64,000 nucleotides of DNA from Cubamyces lactineus (lineage: Eukaryota > Basidiomycota > Agaricomycetes > Polyporales > Polyporaceae), in assembly GCA_022376465.1 (NCBI GenBank), contig JACDTU010000017.1, forward strand, positions 620,001 through 684,000, in the 5' to 3' direction. The first letter of the stretch is position 1. Every line of letters begins with the position of its first letter. Below the pieces are notes generated by a model. The model was not told the DNA's origin. It saw only the letters and a program-made list of their open reading frames with translations, and made no database searches. The translations under genes and the position numbers were made by a program. Below, one piece after another: positions 46,839 to 57,162 of this stretch.

Positions 46839-47482
46839 ATGGTGTCCTTTAAGATCGCCACCGCTATCGCGCTTGCACTTGCTGCATGCGTCGGCGTAGC
46901 GTCTGAGCGTACGTTAAACTCTTTTCCCGTTAGTTGTAAGCATTAGTCTGATGTCTCGTTCACTCAGCACTCGAAGCGCGTCAGATCACCTGCGATCTCC
47001 GCACGAGGACCACTACCGAAATCGATCCCACATACAGTATTGCCACCGTTACGTCGACCTCGACGGTCACAACCTCGACGCATCACCGCCACCATCATAA
47101 CAACAACAACCGCGATGATGCGAAGCGCGAAGTCGAGGTGAAGAAGCGTCAGAACACCGTCACCGAGACGGAGACCGACACAGTGACCCGTACAACTACT
47201 CGCCGCGTCACTACGACGAGCACCGTGCCTATCACGGTGACGAGGACGAACAGCGTCACCACGACTTCGACGACGACCTCGACTCGCACGATCACTGCCG
47301 TCGTTAGGACAACTACGACGCCTGTCGTGACGAGCACGCGAACTGTGACGTCCACCGAAATCGACACCGACACGGAGACTGGCACCCGCACGGTGACCAG
47401 CACGTCGACCGTGTTTACCACGGTCACCGTCCCCACTCTGACATTCGACCCCAGGACCACGGCGACGCGCCAACGTGGCTAA
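46839..47482 (+). CDS. Small secreted Thr/Val-rich protein, subfamily A (TVR6)
   Basis: Two exons (46839-46908, 46968-47482) give 194 aa. Exon 1 encodes MVSFKIATAIALALAACVGV and ends in the phase-1 intron. The mature start is EPLEARQITCDL, comparable to LDARAxxxTC of TVR4 and with the single Cys. Next come TVTSTSTVTTST, a His/Asn-rich insert (HHRHHHNNNN) not seen in the other members, dibasic sites (AKR|EVEV and KKR|QNT), and the Thr-x-Thr domain beginning NTVTETETDTVT. It ends in the A-type TTVTVPTLT and a terminal Arg-Gly. The His-rich insert could bind metal ions (inference). It is the divergent partner of TVR5. Confidence 0.8.
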
Positions 47483-48857
47483 GCGTTGACGAGATATGAG
47501 CAGAGCCATGCCGAATGTCGGTTACGGAATGGAGGACGATGACATGAACGTGTAGAGCAGATCTTCCCACGCACTGTAACATATTTGCGACCGTTCTCAA
47601 CGAGTGTTGTTCTTGCTGTGTACGCCGTATTGAAGAGTGTCGCTCTTGTAGTGACCTATGGGGACGATAATGCGACACTCAAAGTTCACTGCTTCGAGGT
47701 ATTTCGAAGAAGGATAAAGTCATCTTGCCGCTCGCACATATCGCCGTTAACGATACTTAGCAAATAGAACTTAGTCGACTTCTGCGATGATTTGTCAGAC
47801 ACAAAAGATCAAGAAGTAAGCTGAACTAATCTCACATTACGCTGGAGTATACATTCCTACGTCGTTGGTCGATAACGCGGTGCCAAACCGTGCCCGTCCT
47901 AGTGCTTACGATACGTAACGGCAGTGCTTACTCACTTGACTGTATTCCATGCTTGTCGCGTGAGTACAAGAGGATCAAGTTGCTACCGGGGCGATAGTGC
48001 GAAGAAAGGAAGGCGACGCGCGTAGTATGTCGCCGGGTGTCATGGTGCGAGAGTGAACTTGAACAACTTGGCGGCAGGCGCCCTAAGATAGGCCCAGCGT
48101 AGATTCGACCACTATGTCACGCCTGTCACAACGCCTCTCCCTCCCTTGCACCCCCCTCAATGAGACTTCAAAGGTGCTGCAGACGCCTCTGAGATCCTCT
48201 ACGAGGCTTCATGGCCGCTTTTCTCCGCAAAAATCGAGGCGGAAGGCGTCGTTTTGGAGGATACTCCGCCATTCCAAGGGTCCGACCAGATTGGTCCTAA
48301 GCGCCCACTGACCAAAGACCAAAGTCAACCCTAGAATTGGGTTGACAGACCTTTCGAGCCGCACGTGACCGGTCATTGGTCCCTCGCGCGAAGCTCTCCA
48401 GGCTTTAGTACTGTGTTCAGCATTAGTACGTTGACATTGCAGCACTGGAAAATGCTTGAATAAGTTGATATGTCTGTGCTGGAGGCTCAAGAACTGCAGG
48501 GATATGGCAAGTGTAAATAAGTTCACCTAGGACTGTCACTATACGTCTTATGAAATCTATAGATCGCGGCAGCGCGCCGCCGCGAGACCGAAAACCTATC
48601 TAATAGCAAGTAAGTAGACTTATATACCAAGCTCTACGTCCTTGAACGATCGCATGGTAACTATGAGAACACGTTCTATCGTGCAGTTATAAGCGCCCAT
48701 ATTGTACTAGGCGGCGCCGCGAGCCGCCGAAAAACTGGAGAATTTCTCACATAGATATGCTCAAAATAAACAAAAACGTAGGTAATATACTGGCCATGAG
48801 GACGCGATAGATTTTGGCTATGCTTGCGTGAGGGTGCTCAACGCGCGAGCTCGCGCT

Positions 48858-48893
48858 CCCTTAGAGCGCGCCTTCGGCGCGCGCGAAGGCCAC
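48858..48893. repeat. GC-rich inverted repeat
   Basis: Around TTCG, the sequences GCGCGCC and GGCGCGC pair, inside a wider run rich in GCGC and GAAGGC. It can form a stable hairpin. No gene overlaps it. Confidence 0.4.
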
Positions 48894-49780
48894 CCTGGGT
48901 GCCATATATGGGCCGCTGCGCGGCCTGCCCCGTCCCGAGACGACCCTTGGAATGACCAATTTGCCGTTTTGGAGGTCAACAGATCACGTGCTTGTCATGT
49001 GATGTGGTCGAATCTACGTTGGGCCTATCTTACAGCCAGAATAGTCAACGTCGGCAACTGCCGAGCATAACTAGCCCGGGCGCTACGATCTCTGACTCCT
49101 CATCATCGTACAGTCCTCGACACGAACAGCGATTCACGACAACGTTGTCAGGTTGGAACCTTGCCAAGTTGCATCGTGGGATAATGCAAAACATTTCCGA
49201 CATAGCCGAGAACGAATGGACGGCGCCAGTGAGCGGCTTTCCACAGTTTCTGACAATCTGCAATTTCGTTACTGATGTGTCAAGGAATGCATTTGAGAGG
49301 TTGTCTGTCTACTACGATAGAGTTTCTGTCCTATCTCAATGACTCAGCGGGCTCGCCAAGCTCCCAATCCGATGCAGAGTGCAAGAAGCGAATGCCGGGC
49401 CATTAGAACACAGCATCAGCACAACCTTGTTAACGATCCGCTCTCGGATATCTCGCCAGGCGCCCATCGTCTATTTGTCAACACGCAACTGTCAAATGAA
49501 GAAACTATATCCGGGCAAGTCATGCATCTGATTAACATTCAACTCGTGCTCACAGAATATCTACGTCTGGCAGAACTCGTGGCTCGCCCACTCCATGCAA
49601 TCTGGGTTTTGGCGGCGCGCGAAGACGGCCCCCATTGATGGGTGAAGGGTGATTGTGCGAACCGCATCCGATGTACTGTAAAATGCTTCCGGCGGTCCGA
49701 TTGGATGTTCTCAAGCACTTACAGTTGTCCTCAACGCGACTGAACTTTGAAGCCTCAGGACCCGGGCGTTCTCCATGTAG

Positions 49781-49787
49781 TATATAG
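49781..49787 (+). promoter_or_regulatory. TATA-like element of the monooxygenase
   Basis: TATATAG about 85 bases upstream of the ATG at 49871. Confidence 0.5.
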
Positions 49788-49870
49788 GAACGGCCTACCA
49801 GCAGTCATGTCTCTCCACCAAACTCGACCACACTGACTCGACGCACTCAATACGCAACAGTCTCTTCGGC

Positions 49871-52679
49871 ATGTCAGACGGCGGAATACTTCGCTCATCA
49901 TCGACTGCCGCAGCCAATGGAGCTCCGCTTGTCCTAGGGAATTTCTGCGTCGACGAATACAGGCCGATGAAGGTCCTCGTCATGGGCGCAGGCTATAGCG
50001 GTATCACTGCAGGCATCAGGTACACGGTCGACGCTGATTGGCTACAAGGATGATGTTCACATGTCGCTGACCGCCATTCGTTCAGGTTCCCCCAACATAT
50101 TCCCAACCTCCAATTGACGATCTACGAAAAGAACGCGGGCGTCGGTGGAACCTGGTTCAGCAACAGATACCCGTACGTCGTGCTGATGCCCTCAGATATT
50201 CTATAATCGTTGATCTGCGAACACCCATCTAGGGGCTTGAGCTGTGATGTCCCGGCTCACTCTGTTAGTATCTTTCTTCTCGCAGATACATCAGTTCGAT
50301 GATTCCTCTTGTCTTTGCAGTACCAGCTGTCCTTCGAGGAGAAAAAGGATTGGTCGTCCTTTTACGCCCCTGGCCCCGAGATCCGGAAATACCTCGAAGG
50401 CGTCGTCCATAAGTACAAGCTCATGCGCTACATCAAGCTCTCGCACGAGATCACCAATGCCCGCTACGACGAGCCCACCGGCAAATGGCACATTCGTGTC
50501 TGTCGCACTCATACGACGACAGGCGAGTCGGAGGAATTTGACGATGTTGCGGATGTCTTCGTGAACGCGACTGGCCCGCTTAGTCGATGGAACTGGCCGG
50601 ACATTGAGGGCTTGAAGGACTTCAAGGGAGAGCTGCACCATAGTGCGGGTTTCGACCCTGGTGAGAAGACGTGGCAGGAGGTAGCCAAGGAATGGAAAGA
50701 CAAGAAGGTGGCAGTCATCGGGATTGTGAGTTGCCCGGGTTCTTTTCTTGCGTTGGCATGCATCGCTAATGAAGTCCTGCGGGGGTTATTTTCTAAACAG
50801 GGCTCGAGCGCGCTCCAAATTGTGGCCGCACTTCAGCCGCGTGTGGGTAAGCTGGTGAACTACGTCCGAGGAAAGACTTGGATTGCCCTACCGGTTGCCG
50901 GAGACGCCTTCCCGCGCTATATGGGACGTGAGCCGAAAAATGCGGAGGACTGTGAGTTACCGGCCCTCTCGTACGCCTGGCCGTTTCCATCGACTTGGAA
51001 CTGATGATTGCGATCTTCTAGTCACCTTTACTCCTGAGGAAATAGAGCGATTCCAGAGCGATCCTGAGTTCTACAAGAACTTTAGACACGGCCTGGAGCA
51101 AGAGTTGCATGTTTGTATCTTCTGCTCGTTACGCTCCGACACTCCCACTGAAAGCATGTCTTACAGAACGCGCATGCAATCACTCTGCGCGATTCGCCCA
51201 CTCAGCGTATGGCGCAGGCCGCATTCAAGAAGAACATGGAAGAACGGCTCTCTAAGAAGCCGTGGATCGCTGAGAAGTGTATGTCCTTCCATCTGTCCAC
51301 AATTTATCACGGTATTTATTCTGCCCCGTCCCCTTACTCAAAATCCGAACAGTGCTCCCAGGCTTCCCTGCGGCGTGCAGGCGCCTTACCCCTGCACCCG
51401 GGTACTTAGAGGCTCTATGCGCCGACAACGTGAGTAGAGCACGTATTTGAGCTGGGGATATCTCTATCCACTGACCTCCCATTCCTATCGAAGGCGGACC
51501 TTGTGGCGAGCCCAATCAAGCGCATCACCCCTACCGGCATCGAGACTGCAGACGGACAGCGTCAAGAACTCGACGTCATCTTTCGCGCCACGGGTCAGTA
51601 CACTTCCAGAACCAAGTCTCTTCGTAATGTTTGTCTGATACCGCCATTCATAGGTTCTGAGACGTCGTACCAGATGCCGATGCAGATCATCGGCCGCGAC
51701 GGGCTCGAGCTCAACAAGCGTTGGTCCCCGCACCCGGAGACCTACCTCTCGCTCGCCGTCGACGGCTTCCCGAACTTCTTTAATCTCATCGGACCTAACT
51801 CGGGCATCGGCACGGGCTCGCTCCTCGCGATCATGGAGGCGCAAGTGATGTACATCGCGCGCGCCATCGGGAAGATGCAACGCGAGCGGATCCGGAGCAT
51901 GGAGCCGAAACCGGAGGCCATCAGAGCGTTCGATGCGTACTTGGAGGTACGTCTCTCTCTCTTGGCCGATTTTCCATGGATCGTAGTGCGCAGCTGGCTG
52001 ATGGGTGCTCGTCGCGGCTGTAGGCCTACTTCCAGACCGTAAGCGACTATTATGGTATATGCTCGCAAGTGTGACGGCTGACGAATATCTGCACAGACCG
52101 TTTTCACACAGAACTGCCGGTCGTGGTACAAGTTCGGTCGGGAGGAAGGCCGCGTCGTCGGTCTTTGGCCCTCAGCTCTGCCTTTTCTGGGTACCGCGCA
52201 CTGATGCAACTCTCTGCCCTCATCTCGTATAATTCGCACTCTCTCGTCATCGTCTCATTCTCTATCCCACAGGCTCGACGTTGCATGCGATGCGTGCGAT
52301 CGAGCATCCGCGGTGGGAGGACTACCAGTACGAACTCCTCGAGGACGGGGAGCAGAACATGTTCTACTGGTTGGGCGAGGGCCAGACGTATAGTCAGAAG
52401 ACTTTCTCGGGTGATCGTAAGTTCTCTTGAGTCCTCTCGATCTAGCGACGCCTCTCCAGCTTCCCATTCTTTTCTCCTCCTTGTTATCCTTGGGTTTACC
52501 TCTGAGATTCTCGCTCACAGGCGCATGGTACCTTCGTTCTCCCTACCTGGACATCCCGCCCGGTGAGTCGCCTCGCCAAGGCGGATTCGCAATGAAAGCT
52601 GATATAGGTGCCTCTAGTCCCCGCTGACGACGAGGAGTGGATCGAGTGCTTCCCTCATGCTATGATTACCTGCGAGTGA
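49871..52679 (+). CDS. Flavin-containing monooxygenase, Baeyer-Villiger type
   Basis: Uses FAD and NADPH to insert an oxygen atom, typically turning ketones into esters or lactones. Fifteen exons join in phase (49871-50019, 50086-50172, 50233-50263, 50321-50725, 50801-50951, 51022-51110, 51167-51278, 51353-51429, 51494-51593, 51654-51946, 52024-52038, 52097-52190, 52273-52416, 52521-52562, 52618-52679) to give 616 aa. The FAD-binding GAGYSG is at residues 39-44, followed by YEKNAGVGGTWFSNRYPG, a BVMO hallmark. The second Rossmann motif is GIGSSALQI. The BVMO fingerprint FxGxxxHxxxW[PD] reads FKGELHHSAGFD at residues 190-201, with Phe for Trp. LAVDGFPNFFNLIGPNSGIG and the C-terminal HPRWEDYQYELL match the fungal group. 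Substrate unknown. Confidence 0.92.
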
Positions 52680-53061
52680 ACGGAACCGGAATTGTCGAAT
52701 CTGGCGAAGATGTATACGTTGCATTGCGTAAAACCTCGCCCACGTTTCTGCATTGTATCGTACATGTTACGTCGTACGGAAACCAACGAGCCCAGCATGA
52801 CCCACATGCCACGAAGTGACCATTCAGTTGAAATACAACATCGGATCCTCCCCGGTTTTGATCCATTTTCTTGTTTCAGCCTCTCTGATCTCATGCAACC
52901 CGACGTGACGAATCCCATGCTAGTAGTACATCGCGTCATTGTTATCGATCACTCACCCACGGCCTACGTTTCTCGTCTCTCGCATCACGCACGCTGAACA
53001 ACCTGGGAGCCAAAGTCAAACTCATTCTACGCTATTGAGGCGGTTCGATCGCCATTAGTCT
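52680..53061. other. Convergent 3' region
   Basis: About 380 bases between the monooxygenase stop and the stop of the facing F-box gene. No gene seen. Confidence 0.5.
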
Positions 53062-54691
53062 CTACAACGCGCCTAGAGATCGAATGGAGAACTCACATCG
53101 CATATTCCGAGTCCGTTCAAGCGGAACTGGGCTCTTAGCTGACCAAGCGCCCTCGTTCCTCAACGGTCCCCGCTCGAAGTGAACGATGAGCGCTATGTAT
53201 GGCCAGTACCCCTCCTCCTCTACTATACAATCAGCGATGTCGGGGGGAGGCAAGTGTGATGCGTCCAAGGCCCTCTCGTCGTGCTCCGTCGCAGTGATAT
53301 AGACCGGTGTGAAGCTCTCTGTGGCCCGAATTAAGTACATATTAGCGCGCCGAGAGGCAATTGGGTAGATGACCAACCTGTCAGGCCGCTCCAGACCACG
53401 TTCACCTCCGGGCATCGCTCGAAGCGGGCGACGGTCCTCCGCACACAGACGATGGCCGTGGAAGCGAGTTCGGCGTGGCGCTCCATTTCCAGGGGAATGG
53501 TGTCCCACAGAAGCAGCGTGATCTTCCTTGTCGTGTATGGGAGGTACGGGAGGATGTTTTCCGGGAGGTGTATGCCCACCAGCGTCTGTATGAGGCGCCT
53601 CACCAGCCTGCACTTCATTCGAGGTTCCGGTGGGCGCGCGAAGTTGAACACGAGGTGCTTCAGCGCTGGGGCGGACAGGAGCGCCCAATTGGCGATGTGT
53701 TTGAATTGCACCTCTGGGATGGGCTTGGCTAAACCAGGGATAGTCCTGAAATAGTGAAAGGTCTGGAGACAAGGTAAGGTCTGAGGGCTGGTTGTCTGCT
53801 CGTCTACTCGCATCAGTCCGCTGCATATTCAGAATACATGCTGTAGATCAGCGGCCTACCTAACAAGGTGTATGGTATGACGGACTGGCCGACACCGAGT
53901 ATCCTGACCGAATGTGCTGTCGTTTGCAGTAACATGTTCATCGCGTATTTCCCTATCGGTCGCTGAACAGAGTAATCAGTGTTTTTTTAAGCACACAATC
54001 TCGGTAGTTGACGCACACTGAGGAAGAAGCCGTCCTGGAGAAACAGCCGGGACAGCGCGGGAAATCTGCGCGGCCGGATGGCCTGGGGTGCGCCCTTCCC
54101 TTTCAATAAGATCCCAGTCAACGTTACAGATTGCAAGTTGGGGAACACGGCCAGGAATTTCATGAGGTCCGCAAACGTCGCAAGGTCGCTCCAGAGAAGC
54201 GACAAAGTTGTTATAGCACTGAACGTCTGCATAGACCTGATGGATTGGGGATGCCGCGCCAGTTTATCGGAACATGCGAGGTTCAGGGTGTGCAGGCGAG
54301 GGAGCTTGCCTGCGAGAATGAGGGACCACGTGTTTAGGATGGTACTAGGAGGTTTGGAAGTCGTGCTGTGGTGGGGCTGGGCGCGCGTCCTGGTGACTGT
54401 GGCTAGAACGTTGAGCTGAGTGACGAGGGTTCGTAACAACGGATTGGCGTCGAGAGATCGGACGAGGTGGTCGAGGGATGTCTTGTCTTCACCATAGAGC
54501 GTACAGTTGCTGTACAGACATGCGCGGCTGACTGGGAGCCAGGCTCGACATGTCAGGGCACATGAACATAATGCGGACAGTCTGATCTGCCGTTCCTTGA
54601 TAGATAGCCCCAGATGGACCCATCGGATGATTTCCTCGTAGACTTCAGTTGGGAATTTCGATTCGGAAGGAAGTGTGAGTCTGTTGGTCAT
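53062..54691 (-). CDS. F-box-type protein (FBX-c)
   Basis: A likely SCF adaptor. The first exon, from the Met in MTNRLTLPSESKFPTEV, has an F-box-like helix (FPTEVYEEIIRWVHL) and the usual CALTCRAWLPVSRACLYS segment, then LRR-like strands (LPRLHTLNLACSDKL, FPNLQSVTLTGIL). Later exons continue with LPCLQTFHYFRTIP and APALKHLVFNFARPPEP, and after an intron ending near 53320 with ESFTPVYITATEHDERAL to the stop at 53062. Joins at 54019/53962 and near 53853/53815 keep the frame. The frame is open further upstream to 54805, so the start is uncertain. It is not close in sequence to FBX-a/b. Confidence 0.7.
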
Positions 54692-55095
54692 CCCTGGGTG
54701 TACGATGTTGAAGTATATCTGTATCCGAACGTGCTTTGGTTCAGAATCATATGCAAAGCGGTTGGCATGATACCAGTGCACTACATTCGACTCGGAGATG
54801 ACCACAACCGATTCCAGGGAGTAAATAGTACGTACCTCAGCTACGCAGAGTTGAGTGAAGGCCTCTTCGCAGAATTCGGCTCGGACACGACCTTGTTAGA
54901 GTACTGATCTGTACTGATCAAACTTGTCAAACGCGCAACAGCGCCTTGCAACTTGGTAATCTCGGCAAAGCCCGTTTGTTAGTTTGTCGGAATTTGGAGA
55001 CAGACGAGCGCTCAGCTCAGATTGAGCGTGCCTTCACGTTCAACGAATGCGTACGTTGACACGTCTATACACCTAACCCGGGAAGACTGTTTCAA

Positions 55096-55865
55096 GGAGC
55101 CTCTACAACGCCCTCATCGAGCCGCACGTCCTTTCCGCAGCGACCGTCGACCTGGACGTTGACAGCACGGCCCTTGCTGAGCTTGAACAGGTCCAACTAG
55201 CTTTTGTGCGACGGGCGCTGCAGCTACCTACACGCACCTCCACGCTCACCCCGCTCCTCGCCATCGGCCTCTGTCCATTACGGTTCCGACGCGCCAGACG
55301 GCCCTCGGGTACCTGGCATACCTTGTCGACAGCCCGGCGGTGCTGGTGACAGCTGCCCTTGGGCCTTCGCGTGGCAAGCAAACTAAGTAGTCCGCGCGGG
55401 ACACCCCTCCAGCCAGTGAGCTCAGCGACCTCCACTATGCACTGCGCCCACTCCCGACGGGCGTAACCTTCGACCCCACGGTCACGGTGCCTGCTACGAA
55501 CGACACGACACGGCACAGACACGGGCACTACTATGGAGCCTCGAAGCGGCGCTCGCGACACATGTGTGGGCACTGCGGACTCGTACGGCAGGCGACCTTG
55601 AAACTTACGCCCTGGCGTGACTCGGAGGCGGCCCTCTAAATCCCACAGTCCCCCACATCGCCCACGCCGTCCGCGCTGTTCAAACAGCGCTAGCGGAAAT
55701 ATTCGCGAGTGTTCGGATCCTGCGCCCGTGCTCGCAAAGACGTCGCCCGCCTGCCAGTGCTCTCCGACGCACTCCGTCAGTTTGGCAGCCCTCGCGAACG
55801 CCGCGTTTGCCGGTCGAAGACGAACACCACGTCCTATGAGTGTGCGGCTCGGGGCATCATCTGAA
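55096..55865 (+). mobile_element. Degenerate non-LTR retrotransposon fragment (C-terminal part of the polyprotein)
   Basis: Translation gives SLYNALIEPHVLSAATVDLD, then LEQVQLAFVRRALQLP and IGLCPLRFRRAR. After a frameshift near 55288 comes TALGYLAYLVDSPAVLV, then LSDLHYALRPLPTGVT. This arrangement (an Asn-Ala-Leu-Ile-x-Pro-His block, a Glu-Glu/Gln-xx-FxRR helix and an Ile-Gly-Leu-xP-xRxRR block) is what I know from the region after the reverse transcriptase in basidiomycete LINE-like elements. It has frameshifts and stops, the RT domain itself is absent, and the long minus-strand ORF over it is a shadow. Inactive relic. Confidence 0.7.
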
Positions 55866-56320
55866 GTGTTGAACATGGCATTTGCGTTGTCTTGAACTTC
55901 GAGATGGTTTCTGGCAGATCACGTGCCAGACGTCCACGGACGTGCAGACTTGCACAAGTGACTTCTCCCAGCGGACGTCCTCCTGACACCCATCACAGGC
56001 ATCCTGCAGAAATCTTGTACTACTCGCAGTGTTGCGTCGCGCGGTTTTTGACTGTATGACATACATCACGAAACATATCTCACAACTGTTCGAAAGTGAA
56101 TGTTGTATGGCTTGGGCGCTCCGCGCGCGTATTTTGGTGTTGCAAGTCTACAACAACAGCACGGGGCCACTGCGAACACAGCTAGCTACACGTCAAGTCC
56201 AGACAACGACAGCAGTCATCATCTTCGCGAAATCCAAAGAGTTCCGAGTCCTTCGCACGTCCAACGAATACACATCACCCACTCTACATGGAGGGACGCA
56301 CAGCCGGAGGCCGCATCACC
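55866..56320. other. Region between retroelement relic and CFEM2
   Basis: About 450 bases with the CFEM2 3' flank. No gene seen. Confidence 0.4.
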
Positions 56321-57162
56321 TCACAAGACGAGGCCCGCACCGACGAGCACGCCCGCAAGCGCGACGCCCACGCCCGCGAGGCCCGCGAAGCTCGAGCCGG
56401 CAGGCTTGAACATGCCCGACGCGGCGTTGCTCGTCTGGCTCTGCGTCGTGCCGCTGTTCGTCGCGGTGCCCGTGCCCGTGCCCGACGCAGTGCCCGAGCC
56501 GGTACCCGTGCCTGTCGCGGTGCCCGTCGCTGTTCCGGTCGCGGTGCCGGTGCCAGTGCCAGAGGGGCCCGTCGCGGTGCCGCTGAGAGCGGTGGAGATG
56601 TCCGAGGAGACGGAGGAGGCGATCGAGGACGCGGTGCCCGTTGCGCCGGTCGCGCCAGAGTCGGTCGCGGTGCCGGTCGCGGTGCCCGTTGCGGTGCCGC
56701 TGCCTGAGGCGGACACTGTCGAGACAGAGGGTGGGTCAGAATCAGGGACGAAGGGTTGTATGACCGAAGGGAGACGACACGTACATGCGGCGCACTGAGC
56801 ACTCTGGAGGCCCAAGGCGGTCTGGAGGTCGGCGGCTGTGCAGTTGGCTTGGAGGCAGCTAGCGGCGGCTGTCTGGAACTGGGGGCTGGAGCACAGACAG
56901 GCCACGTCTTGGCTGTAAGCGAGATGGTCAGCGTGCGTGCGGGAGAGGGCAAGGTAGGGAGGAGAGAGACAAGGACGTACATGCCGGAAGGACAGCCGTT
57001 GGCAGTGGCGGCCTGGGTGATGCAGGTGAGGATGCAAGTATCGAGGCCGGCGGTGGAGGTGGGGAGAGCGCCACTGCTGGTGGAGGACTGTGCGTGGACG
57101 CCAGCGAAGGCGGCGACGAGAGCGGCGACGAGGGCGGCAGCGGGTAGAGTATCAAAGATCAT
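56321..57162 (-). CDS. CFEM-domain GPI-anchored surface protein (CFEM2)
   Basis: Three exons (57162-56981, 56912-56785, 56715-56321) give 234 aa. The signal peptide is MIFDTLPAAALVAALVAAFA followed by GVHAQ. The CFEM domain has eight cysteines: LDTCILTCITQ, NGCPSGI, QDVACLCSS, SCLQANC and SAQCAA. The stalk is a Gly-Thr-Ala-Thr repeat (GTATGTATGT) inviting O-glycosylation, and the tail AGVGVALAGVLVGAGLVL is a GPI-addition signal. Splicing of the second intron is needed to reach the frame of the GPI tail. It is a clearer, shorter CFEM protein than CFEM1. A role in iron/haem capture or wall structure follows from the family only. Confidence 0.9.

Larger units (their letters stand above)
47483..49870. 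other. Gene-less region TVR6 to monooxygenase
   Basis: About 2.4 kb with no supportable gene. It holds GC-rich palindromic patches (48560-48600, 48710-48735 and 48835-48900) in otherwise A/T-rich DNA and a few short ORFs (48114-48311, 49339-49638) without known domains. It could be decayed transposon sequence. Confidence 0.45.

Noticed and set aside
17174..52679. A secondary-metabolite gene cluster built on the OMTs, nitroreductase and monooxygenase
   Set aside because: No polyketide synthase, NRPS, terpene synthase or cluster regulator is present, and unrelated genes lie between; tailoring enzymes alone do not define a cluster.
53076..53099. A 24-base intron near the end of FBX-c
   Set aside because: GT and AG are present, but 24 bases is too short for a fungal intron and the frame reaches the same stop without it.
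55103..55876. 257-codon minus-strand ORF as a gene
   Set aside because: It is the antisense shadow of the frame-broken LINE-like segment on the plus strand and has an Arg/Ser-rich, domainless sequence.
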